A stretch of 64,000 bases of DNA, from the NCBI GenBank assembly GCA_023438785.1, contig JAEXQJ010000259.1:16499-80498 (forward strand). Reading direction: 5' to 3'. The notes beneath the pieces are model-generated. The model did no database searches. It was not told the DNA's origin and saw only the letters and a program-made list of their open reading frames with translations. Made by a program: the position numbers and the translations under genes. How positions within the stretch are numbered: the stretch's first letter is position 1; every line of letters starts with the position of its first letter. The DNA is from Pseudomonadota bacterium (lineage in GTDB: Bacteria; Myxococcota_A; Polyangia; Fen-1088). Of this stretch, positions 7,736 to 14,716 are shown one piece after another.

Positions 7736-9667
7736 CTAGAATGCCTCGCCCAATGTGAAGTGTATGGTCCAACGCTGACCCGGGTCCGGGTTGGCCGGTG
7801 CCTGGTTCGGGATGACCACGCCCGACAGGCGGTTGAGGCGAATGCCTACGCCCACCCGCACAATGCCAATCACGGTTTGATAGTCGAGGTCCGCGCCGGT
7901 CGCGTAGTGCAGGTTGCCCATGTCGAGCTGATCGAAGTGCACCGTCACGTCGCCCGCGTCGAAGAAGGGCACGATGCCCAGCCAGTTTCCCGAGAGGCGA
8001 AACAGGTCCAGCCGCGCCTCGGCGGACAGCAGAACGGCCCCGTCGCCGCCCACGGGGATGAGGTTGCCGTCTTGATCCGCGATCTGGGGAGACAGCCGGC
8101 CGAAGTTGAAGCCGCGGTGGCTGGCCGGACCGCCCAGGTAGAACCGTCGCGTGACCGGACTGTTGGTGGCCGCGCCCGCGGGCCCCAGCGGACGCAGCCA
8201 GCCGACCATGCCCCGCGCGGCCAGCACGAGCCGCGGACCCAGCGGCGCGTAAAGGCGCAGATCGGGCGTGGCCTTGGTGTAGCGGAATTCACCGCCCACC
8301 GCGCGCGCCCCTTGTTCCAGCGACACCGCCGCGTAGCCGCCGTAGCTGGGCGAGAAGGGCTTGTCACGCAGGTCGAACTGCACGGTCTCCATGACGAAGG
8401 CCAGCCGGTACGGATTGGTGAAGCCGAAACCCAGCTCGGTGCGCGTCGGATCGAAGACCGCCTCGTTGATGTTGAAGAACTGCAGAAACTGCAGGTTCCA
8501 CGAGGCGGCCAAGAGCAGGCGATCGCGCACGAAGAGGCGTTGGGCTCCGATTTGGCCGCGCGGGCCGTAAGCCTGGTAGCCCTCGGTGAGGAGCAACTGG
8601 AAGCCCGCCAGCCCTTGCAGCGTCATGGCTGTACCCAGGGCATCCGGTTGGGTCAATTGTACGTCCGCGTCCAGCGCGGGGCCCTTCCGTTGTGGGTTGA
8701 TGACGGTGGGCACGACCACGTAGGCCGGGCGGAGGCGCACCTGCAAGCGGCGCAGCCCACCCAGAAAATCGCTCAAGGTCCACACGGCGCGCAGGCGCAC
8801 CTCCTGTCGCTCGCGGTCAAGTGCCACGCCGCCGCCGAGCCGCAGTTCGTGCAGGCGACCGAGCTGAGTCTGAATGTTCACGTCGGCCACCGGCGTGGGC
8901 TGGGCCGGCAGGGTTAGGCGCACCGACGAGAAGACGCCCGTGTCGTAGAAGTGCCCTTGGGTGATAGCCAAATCATCCGGGTCGTAGCGATCGCCTGGTT
9001 TCCAGCTCACCCGCCGCTGCAGTTTCCAGGTGGGGACGCCGGGGCTGCCCTGAATGATGGCGCGGCCGAAATGCACCAACGGGCCTGGCCGGGCGCGCAG
9101 AAAGACCTGGGCCGTTCGGCGATCGCGGTCCACGTCGATGTGCGCGTCCAGTCGGGCGTAGGCAAATCCGTTCTGGCGCAAGATGTTCTGCGCCTCGGCC
9201 TTGAGCTCCGTGTATCGTCCGTAGTCGACGCGCTTGCCGGGCAGGATCTTGAGCGACCTGGCCCGGCGCTCGACGGCCTCCCGCTGGCGCGCATCGGGAA
9301 AGCCGTCCAGGTGCAGCGCCTCGATGAGGGTGGGCTGGCCCTCCGCGACGGTGACGCTCACCTCCACGGACCCATCACCGCGCTGGCGAACCCTCTGGCC
9401 CGTGACCCGCGCCTGGTAGTAGCCGCGCTCCGCGTAGAAGGCGGGAATGCGCTGCAGGTCCAACTCGAATGCGGCTGAGTCGAATGGCTGAGGCTCGGCC
9501 AGGGGCCACCAACCCGTGGGCTGCGTGGCCAGCCCGTGGCGCAACTGGCGGTCCGAGAAGGCGTGGTTGCCCTCGATGTGGAAGGAACGGACCCAGGTGG
9601 TCGGTAAGGGCTCGTGCGCGCACCCGCCCGACATCGCCAGGCAGAGCACGGCCACTCCCGGTCTCAC
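7736..9667 (-). CDS. tamA: BamA/TamA-family outer-membrane protein with POTRA domains
   Basis: With a GTG start at 9667 the product is 643 residues. The open frame continues to 10201, but that upstream part overlaps a better divergent gene (9813-10148) and has no signal peptide. The chosen start gives a short hydrophobic leader ending in SGGC, a weak lipobox. POTRA-like repeats occupy roughly residues 25-250 (for example RSFHIEGNHAFSD). The Omp85 barrel fills the rest, with the FYLGGPASHRGFNFGRLSP block containing the conserved RGF loop motif and a terminal Phe (TLGEAF). Omp85 proteins insert barrel proteins into the outer membrane. Pairing with tamB 23 bases downstream argues for TamA rather than BamA. 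The exact start is uncertain. Confidence 0.85.
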   Translation of the reverse strand: MRPGVAVLCLAMSGGCAHEPLPTTWVRSFHIEGNHAFSDRQLRHGLATQPTGWWPLAEPQPFDSAAFELDLQRIPAFYAERGYYQARVTGQRVRQRGDGSVEVSVTVAEGQPTLIEALHLDGFPDARQREAVERRARSLKILPGKRVDYGRYTELKAEAQNILRQNGFAYARLDAHIDVDRDRRTAQVFLRARPGPLVHFGRAIIQGSPGVPTWKLQRRVSWKPGDRYDPDDLAITQGHFYDTGVFSSVRLTLPAQPTPVADVNIQTQLGRLHELRLGGGVALDRERQEVRLRAVWTLSDFLGGLRRLQVRLRPAYVVVPTVINPQRKGPALDADVQLTQPDALGTAMTLQGLAGFQLLLTEGYQAYGPRGQIGAQRLFVRDRLLLAASWNLQFLQFFNINEAVFDPTRTELGFGFTNPYRLAFVMETVQFDLRDKPFSPSYGGYAAVSLEQGARAVGGEFRYTKATPDLRLYAPLGPRLVLAARGMVGWLRPLGPAGAATNSPVTRRFYLGGPASHRGFNFGRLSPQIADQDGNLIPVGGDGAVLLSAEARLDLFRLSGNWLGIVPFFDAGDVTVHFDQLDMGNLHYATGADLDYQTVIGIVRVGVGIRLNRLSGVVIPNQAPANPDPGQRWTIHFTLGEAF

Positions 9668-9812
9668 GTGGCGCCCGACTGGCGCCCGTGGCAGGAATTT
9701 ATCGAGAGGGCGCGCGGCCGGTGCGCGCGCGAAGGTGCGGGCCGGCGCGGCAAGGGAGCCCTGGGCCCCTTCGCCCAAGGCGCGTGCCCGTGCCCGGGGG
9801 CGAAAGAGGGTC

Positions 9813-10148
9813 ATGGCAACCAGAGCAGAGCAGTTCAGGGCAGCCCAAGAGCGAACCGGTCGAGCGAGACTGCCCAACGGCGGGCACGAATCCGCAGGCA
9901 GGCGGGCGGCACGGGCCGGGCGCACCAAGGATCGTATCCCCAACCAGGCCTCGCACAACGAGGCCACGAGCGCCGGGCGCAAGAGCTCATACGAATTCGA
10001 GATCGCGCAGGGAGCGCGGCCCTCGCGCAAGTCCACACGCAAGAGCAACAACCGCCAGAAGACCGACGGCGGGCTGCGCATGACCGCCGTGAACCGCAGC
10101 AGCATGGCCAGCGCCCGCGCCCAGCGCCGGGGAGGCAATCGCGTCTGA
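9813..10148 (+). CDS. Small very basic protein of unknown function
   Basis: This encodes 111 residues from an ATG preceded by AAAGAGGG. It is rich in Arg, Ser, Ala and Asn, with a middle HNEAT-SAGRKSSYEFE segment and a C-terminal RPSRKSTRKSNNRQKTDG block followed by MTAVNRSSMASARAQRRGG. The sequence resembles a short basic family I recall from myxobacterial genomes, but I cannot attach a function. The charge suggests nucleic-acid or ribosome association; this is inference. It lies divergently from tamA, 145 bases apart, and its presence argues against the long N-terminal extension of tamA on the opposite strand. Confidence 0.65.
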   Translation: MATRAEQFRAAQERTGRARLPNGGHESAGRRAARAGRTKDRIPNQASHNEATSAGRKSSYEFEIAQGARPSRKSTRKSNNRQKTDGGLRMTAVNRSSMASARAQRRGGNRV

Positions 10149-10681
10149 ACGGAACGGACCCGCTCCCTCTGCGGCTCGGTTTGGAAAGCGGGCCTGGGCA
10201 TGGCGAGGAGAGCGGCCCATCACGCGAACGCTGGACCAGCGACCTCCCCCCAGAGGTGCCTCATCACTCGCCATGCCCCGCCCTAAAAACTGATCCGTGG
10301 CTGCCTCCGCTCACCCTTCTCCACTGTCGGTGATTTCAAAAGCGAGGCCGTTCCTCCAACCCAGTGGTCTCCGCCGAACCCCCCGGCCTATCTTCATGGT
10401 CTCCGACTGTCCATTCCCCGTCCACACGGTGCAGTCACGAATCGCCCTTAGGACATCTCAATTCTCGTGCCGGCCGCGGGCTCTCGTCCGGGCGGCGCCA
10501 AACGCGCGGAATCACAGGCGGCGTCTGCGTGGGGCCGTAACAGAGTGGCAACAGATGGCACCGGATGGAAACACGACGCGCACTTCCGTCGCGGGGACGC
10601 AGCGGGCCGGCAGATCTTTCGCTTGAGAGCGGGCAGGCGTGTGCTAGAGATTGCCGCCTCGCTCAGCCAGGAGGGTTGGAG
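10149..10681. other. Non-coding stretch of about 530 bases
   Basis: I see no convincing gene here. An open frame at 10297-10626 on the plus strand has no signal, motif or ribosome binding site and an atypical composition (high Ser, Pro and Arg). There is no tRNA-like cloverleaf and no T-run terminator. The last 80 bases, with the AGGAGG before 10682, must hold the leader of the zinc-ribbon gene. The stretch is more mixed in base composition than the flanking genes, which fits real intergenic DNA. Confidence 0.5.
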
Positions 10682-10885
10682 ATGATCTCGTGCAGGTCGT
10701 GCGGAGCAGGACAGGTAAACGGGACGCGCGAAGACGTTGTGCGCATGCGGGTGACGCGTATCAAGTACGCCGGCCCCCAGGTGCAGCGCACCTATCTGTG
10801 CGAGGTGTGCGGGGCAACTGAGGTCATTACGGGCCGCCTCAGATTCCCGAAGACATCTTCGCGCCGGTCGCGGGTGGAGAATTGA
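10682..10885 (+). CDS. Small zinc-ribbon protein
   Basis: This encodes 67 residues. A CRSCGAG knuckle at residues 4-7 and a CEVCGAT knuckle about 35 residues later form a CxxC...CxxC pair, the layout of a four-Cys zinc ribbon. Between them is a beta-like RMRVTRIKYAGPQVQRTYLC segment. The tail is basic. AGGAGG lies eight bases before the ATG. Such peptides act as transcription or translation accessory factors or as regulators, but this one cannot be assigned. It stands alone between a long intergenic stretch and the convergent universal stress gene 43 bases away. Confidence 0.7.
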   Translation: MISCRSCGAGQVNGTREDVVRMRVTRIKYAGPQVQRTYLCEVCGATEVITGRLRFPKTSSRRSRVEN

Positions 10886-10928
10886 CGAGAGGGGAAGCGA
10901 GTCGCCCAGGCGTGACCGGCTGACCCGC

Positions 10929-11384
10929 TCAGTGCCGGCCGCGCACCGGGACCACGAGCACGGGGCAGCGCGAGCGGTGGAGCACGCGTTCGGCCACGCT
11001 GCCCAACACGGCGTGGGCCAAGCCGCCGTGGCCGTGCGTGCCCATCACGATGATGTCAGCACCCACGGCCTGCGCACGGTTGACGATCTCCACGTGCGGG
11101 GTGCCCTCCAGCAACTGGGTCTCACACGGCACACCCGTGGCGTCGATCCTCTCCTTCTCCGCGTCGAGGCGCTCTTGCACACGGGCGTTCAACTCGGGGA
11201 TGAGAGCGGGGAAGGTCGCCGTCTCGAACGGCGGCGGTAGAAGCACCACCGTCGCTGTCACGTAGAGCAACTCGATCCTGGCGTTGAAGGCCTGCGCGAT
11301 GCTGACCGCCGTGCGCTCGGCTTCCGCGGCCGCGTCGGAGAAGTCGGTGGGCACCAGGATCTTGTGGATACGCTTGACATCCAT
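10929..11384 (-). CDS. Universal stress protein, UspA family
   Basis: This is a 151-residue single Usp domain. It starts with the KILVPTDFSDAA strand and ends with the ATP-binding signature GTHGHGGLAHAVLGSVAERVLHRSRCPVLVVP, in which G-x2-G-x9-G-S/T is intact. Usp proteins with this motif bind ATP and are induced in stress or growth arrest; the target is not evident. A purine-rich AAGGACGGGCGG lies just before the ATG. It is convergent with the zinc-ribbon gene and divergent from the VIT transporter, 104 bases away. The neighbourhood could suggest metal or oxidative stress, but that is weak. Confidence 0.93.
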   Translation of the reverse strand: MDVKRIHKILVPTDFSDAAAEAERTAVSIAQAFNARIELLYVTATVVLLPPPFETATFPALIPELNARVQERLDAEKERIDATGVPCETQLLEGTPHVEIVNRAQAVGADIIVMGTHGHGGLAHAVLGSVAERVLHRSRCPVLVVPVRGRH

Positions 11385-11488
11385 TCCGCCCGTCCTTCAA
11401 GAAAGCTTGGGCCCCATCGGTGCGCATCTCAAGTGACCGTGTGCGCTGCCCGTGTGCCCCCTTGGCCCCGACGCGCTATGGTCGCGCT

Positions 11489-12220
11489 ATGCCAACGGTT
11501 CCCCACACCGAGGAGCGTCTTTCGTCCCCGGCGCCCCACGCCGAGAAGCACTTCACCGCCAGCGAGGCCGTGCGCGACGTGGTCATCGGCATGTCCGACG
11601 GTCTGACCGTACCGTTCGCCTTGGCCGCTGGTCTGTCGGGCGCCGCCGCCGCCAATCAAATCGTCATCACGGCGGGCTTGGCTGAACTGGCGGCCGGCGC
11701 CATCGCCATGGGGCTGGGCGGTTACTTGGCCGCGCGCTCAGACCGCGAGCACTTCGAAACCGAACTGGCTCGTGAGCGCGCCGAAACCGAGGCCATTCCC
11801 GCCAAGGAGCGCGAGGAGGTGGCGCAAATCCTGATCGAGTACGGCGTCCCCCACGACAAGGTCCCCGTCATCGTGGACGCCATCAGCGCGGACCGCGATC
11901 GTTGGATCGAGTTCATGATGCGCTTCGAGCTGGGACTGGAGCGACCGGATCCCCGTCGAGCCCTGCGCAGCGCCCTGACCATCGGTCTATCATACGTGTT
12001 CGGAGGGCTCATTCCCTTGGCACCCTACATGCTCACGGAAACGGTCAGCACGGGACTGGGCATCTCGGCGGGCTTCACCGCGGCGGCGCTGCTGGTGTTT
12101 GGCATCGTGAAGGGGCGCATGACGGGCAGCACGCATCCGCTGCGCAACGGTCTACAGACTCTGGCCATCGGCGGCCTGGCGGCGAGCGCGGCCTTCATCA
12201 TCGCGCGCCTCATCGGCTGA
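11489..12220 (+). CDS. VIT1/CCC1-family iron or manganese transporter
   Basis: This is a 243-residue membrane protein. After a His-containing cytoplasmic start it has the family opening SEAVRDVVIGMSDGLTVPFALAAGLSG, then AGLAELAAGAIAMGLGGYLAARS, a charged cytosolic loop rich in Glu and Arg (about residues 90-150; the metal-binding region in family members), and three further membrane segments ending near the C-terminus. VIT1/CCC1 proteins move Fe2+ or Mn2+ out of the cytosol. I start at the ATG at 11489; the frame is open 69 bases further up, but that part is not membrane-like or conserved. The next gene begins two bases after the stop, so they are translationally linked. Confidence 0.88.
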   Translation: MPTVPHTEERLSSPAPHAEKHFTASEAVRDVVIGMSDGLTVPFALAAGLSGAAAANQIVITAGLAELAAGAIAMGLGGYLAARSDREHFETELARERAETEAIPAKEREEVAQILIEYGVPHDKVPVIVDAISADRDRWIEFMMRFELGLERPDPRRALRSALTIGLSYVFGGLIPLAPYMLTETVSTGLGISAGFTAAALLVFGIVKGRMTGSTHPLRNGLQTLAIGGLAASAAFIIARLIG

Positions 12221-12222
12221 CC

Positions 12223-13299
12223 ATGAAGCGACCCGCGGTTCTCGGTGTCATTCACCTCCTCGTCGATGCGGCCTGCGTGACCGCGGTCCTGCGCGGCTCG
12301 CACGCCCAGGGCGCGGGGGGACTGGACGCCTTCCGCATGGTGGTGGGCTACGACCTGTGCGCCTTCGCTCTGCAGTTTCCACTGGGGGTGCTCGTGGATC
12401 GGCTGCGCGCGACCCGGGGAGCGGCGGTGCTGGGCGTGTTGCTGGCCGCGCTGGTCGTGTCGCCGCTGCATCTGCCCGGAGCACTGATTATGCTGGCGGC
12501 GGGCGTAGGCAACGCCCTTTATCACTTGGGCGCGGGCGGGGAGGTGTTGCAGGGCTCGGCGGGACGAGCCGCGCCGGCCGGCGTCTTCGTGGCCCCGGGC
12601 GCGCTTGGCCTCGGCCTGGGGATGTGGATGGGGCGCACCGGGATTGGCCCCGTGTGGCCCTTCTACACGGGTTTGGCCCTGGCCTTCGTCGTGTTGCTTA
12701 CGCTCTCGCGTCCCATCTCCGTCGAGATTCGCCCCGAAGCCCGCGTGCGTTTGGGCGTGGCCAGTCTGGTGGGACTGGGCGTGATGCTGTTGCTCCTGCT
12801 GTCGGTCACCGTGCGTTCCTTCGTGGGCCTGAGCGGCTGTCAGGGCTGCCCGCGTGAGCTGCTGGTGACGCTGGGACTTCCCCTAGTTGGTTGCCTGGGC
12901 AAGCTGGTGGGCGGCTTCGTGGCCGACCGCGTGGGTTGGATTCTGACCAGCGTGGTCGCGCTGCTGGTGTCCACGCCGCTCCTGGCCTTGGCCGAGGGGA
13001 GTCCCGCGCTCGCCTTGCCTGGGCTTCTGCTCTTTCAGATGACCATGCCGGTCACGCTCACCGCCGTGTACCTCATGCTGCCGCGCCATCCCGCCACCGC
13101 CTTCGGGCTGCCCTGCGTGGCGCTCGTCGCGGGCGCCCTGCTCACCTTCCATCCGCAGACCGCGGGCATGTTCGGACCCCGCACCTTCTTCGCACTCATC
13201 CCGCTGTCCGCCGTGGCCGTGCTGGTGGCCCTGCGGCGGCTGCAGCATTCAGTCGGCTCGACGACGGCGAAGCCGGCGCAACACGAACAGCGGGCTTGA
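12223..13299 (+). CDS. MFS-like multi-spanning membrane protein
   Basis: This encodes 358 residues with about ten to eleven hydrophobic segments. Its layout resembles a shortened major-facilitator protein: an FPLGVLVDRLRATRG loop between early helices resembles the MFS A motif, and GKLVGGFVADRVGW repeats it in the second half, indicating two pseudo-symmetric halves. A small Cys pair (GCQGCPREL) lies in a loop near the middle. The substrate is unknown. The start is two bases after the VIT gene stop, so I infer one operon. The frame is open far upstream inside the VIT gene, which I treat as a shadow. It ends two bases before the convergent small membrane protein gene. Confidence 0.7.
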   Translation: MKRPAVLGVIHLLVDAACVTAVLRGSHAQGAGGLDAFRMVVGYDLCAFALQFPLGVLVDRLRATRGAAVLGVLLAALVVSPLHLPGALIMLAAGVGNALYHLGAGGEVLQGSAGRAAPAGVFVAPGALGLGLGMWMGRTGIGPVWPFYTGLALAFVVLLTLSRPISVEIRPEARVRLGVASLVGLGVMLLLLLSVTVRSFVGLSGCQGCPRELLVTLGLPLVGCLGKLVGGFVADRVGWILTSVVALLVSTPLLALAEGSPALALPGLLLFQMTMPVTLTAVYLMLPRHPATAFGLPCVALVAGALLTFHPQTAGMFGPRTFFALIPLSAVAVLVALRRLQHSVGSTTAKPAQHEQRA

Positions 13300-13301
13300 T
13301 T

Positions 13302-13628
13302 TCACGGCACGCCGAATAGATGACGGGACAGCATGCCCAACCCGAAGCTGGCCGCGTTGGCGGCCAGTGAGCCCACGAGGGCCCAGCCCCTGCCGAACAC
13401 GAAGCGGAAGTAGGCGGCCTCGGCCAGCCAGGCGAAGAGCTCCGCCGCCACGACCTTGCCCCAGTACCCGCCTGGCACCGCGGGGTGGAAGAACACGAAC
13501 CACACCAGGGGATGGGTGATGGCGCTGGCCCCGAACGCGGCCCACACGGAGGCCCGCAGCACGCGCCGGTAGACCGGGATCTCGATGAGCTGGGTGAAGA
13601 CGAAGGCGGTCAGCCAGGGGCGAAGCAC
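13302..13628 (-). CDS. Small membrane protein of unknown function
   Basis: This encodes 108 residues from a GTG with no strong ribosome binding site. Three to four hydrophobic segments are visible: TAFVFTQLIEIPVYRR, SVWAAFGASAITHPLVWFVFF, VVAAELFAWLAEAAYFRFVF and GSLAANAASFGLGML. An E...PVYRR and a HPLVW motif sit at membrane edges. No family is recognised with confidence. It begins nine bases after the upstream MYXO-CTERM-like gene stop, so the three minus-strand genes from 14632 down to 13302 could be one transcript. Confidence 0.55.
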   Translation of the reverse strand: MLRPWLTAFVFTQLIEIPVYRRVLRASVWAAFGASAITHPLVWFVFFHPAVPGGYWGKVVAAELFAWLAEAAYFRFVFGRGWALVGSLAANAASFGLGMLSRHLFGVP

Positions 13629-13637
13629 GGGGCGGAA

Positions 13638-14042
13638 CTACTTGCCACGACGGCGTCGGATGAGCATCACGGCCGCGCCAAAGAGGCCAGCCAACAACCA
13701 CGGTCCCAGGCTGCGTGCCGCGCTTCCACCCACGCTGCAGCCGCTATCATCATCTTTCGTGTCCGTCGTGGTCGTTCCCGTTCCCGTTACCGTTCCCGTG
13801 GCCGTTGGCTGGGCGATGCAGACGAGGCAGTCGTACGGCACGCTGGGGGGCATGGGCGAGGCGTCCTGGTCCCAGTTGGTGTAGTCGCGGCGATAACACG
13901 TCTCGACCACGCAGGTGCCGCCGGTGCAGGGATCACCCGCCTTGCGCGACTGGCATTCCGAGGTGTCAGGCGGCGCCACGTCGGCCCACGCCGCGCTGGC
14001 GACCAGGACGAGGCATGCGCCCAGTGCGACCGGGGCCTTCAT
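13638..14042 (-). CDS. Secreted protein with MYXO-CTERM-like tail, paralogue 1
   Basis: This is a 134-residue protein with a Sec signal peptide (VALGACLVLVASAAWA). A Cys-rich domain has six Cys in the pattern ECQSR...DPCTGGTCVVETCYRR...DCLVC. A short TGTVTGTGTTTT linker follows, and the C-terminus is SGCSVGGSAARSLGPWLLAGLFGAAVMLIRRRRGK. A small Cys motif, a hydrophobic helix and an Arg cluster at the end is the layout of the MYXO-CTERM sorting signal, which directs surface anchoring in Myxococcota. The protein upstream (14045-14632) is a clear paralogue two bases away with near-identical tail DNA, so this is a tandem duplication. The ligand of the Cys-rich domain is unknown. Confidence 0.75.
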   Translation of the reverse strand: MKAPVALGACLVLVASAAWADVAPPDTSECQSRKAGDPCTGGTCVVETCYRRDYTNWDQDASPMPPSVPYDCLVCIAQPTATGTVTGTGTTTTDTKDDDSGCSVGGSAARSLGPWLLAGLFGAAVMLIRRRRGK

Positions 14043-14044
14043 GT

Positions 14045-14632
14045 CTACTTGCCTCCCCGACGACGGAGCAGCGTGACGGCGGCGCCGAAGAGGCCAGCCA
14101 ACAACCACGGTCCCAGGCTGCGCGCCGCGTTTCCACCCACGCTGCAGCCGCTGTCGTCCTTTCCGGTGTCCGTTCCCGTGCCCGTCGCGGTCGCAGTGGC
14201 CGCGAGGCCGCTGCTCGTGGCGGTGCCCACGTCGGTGACACTGCTGCTGGCGGAGGTCGCCGAGGTGGTTTCGGTGGCCGAGGCCACGGGGCTGGTGTTT
14301 GTGGCGACAGAGGTGGCGGAGGTGGCGGTCTCCGTGCCCGTGGCCGTGACAATCGTGCCGCTGCCCGTATCGGTGGCCGTGCTGGTGCTCACGACGGCGG
14401 TGGTTGAGCACTTGACGCAGTCGTATGCCACGCTGGGCGGGCCGGCCGAGGCGTCTCGGTCCCAGTTGGCGTAGTCGGCGCGGCTGCATGTACTGGCCAC
14501 GCAAACCCCGCCCGTGCACGCGTCTCCGACCTGCCGATTCTGGCATTCGGCCACCTCTGGCGGAATGACGTCCGCGTGGGCCCGCCCCGCCGCTGAAAGG
14601 AGAACCAAGACCATCAAACCGGTGCGCTTCAT
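14045..14632 (-). CDS. Secreted protein with MYXO-CTERM-like tail, paralogue 2
   Basis: This is a 195-residue paralogue of the downstream gene. It has a signal peptide (TGLMVLVLLSAAGRAHA), the same Cys-rich domain (ECQNR...DACTGGVCVASTC...YDCVKC), a much longer Thr/Ser/Ala linker of about 75 residues (STATDTGSGTIVTATGTETA and similar units), and the tail SGCSVGGNAARSLGPWLLAGLFGAAVTLLRRRGGK. The ATG at 14632 is preceded by GGAGGG; an in-frame extension to 14677 lacks a signal peptide. The two copies differ mainly in linker length, which suggests that the linker expands and contracts by repeat slippage. Surface-anchored protein of unknown role. Confidence 0.75.
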   Translation of the reverse strand: MKRTGLMVLVLLSAAGRAHADVIPPEVAECQNRQVGDACTGGVCVASTCSRADYANWDRDASAGPPSVAYDCVKCSTTAVVSTSTATDTGSGTIVTATGTETATSATSVATNTSPVASATETTSATSASSSVTDVGTATSSGLAATATATGTGTDTGKDDSGCSVGGNAARSLGPWLLAGLFGAAVTLLRRRGGK

Positions 14633-14716
14633 TTTGCCCTCCGAAGCAAGGATCGTCGTCCGGGCGCACGCTGTCAACGCGGGCGGCCCTCCTCTCGCAT
14701 GTCGGTGTGATGCCCG

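Noticed and set aside
9668..10201. N-terminal extension of the Omp85 protein to 10201
   Set aside because: The extension lacks a signal peptide, is Arg/Pro-rich, and overlaps a better plus-strand gene at 9813-10148.
10297..10626. 109-residue plus-strand frame in the intergenic stretch
   Set aside because: No ribosome site, no motif, irregular composition; it is not supported as a gene.
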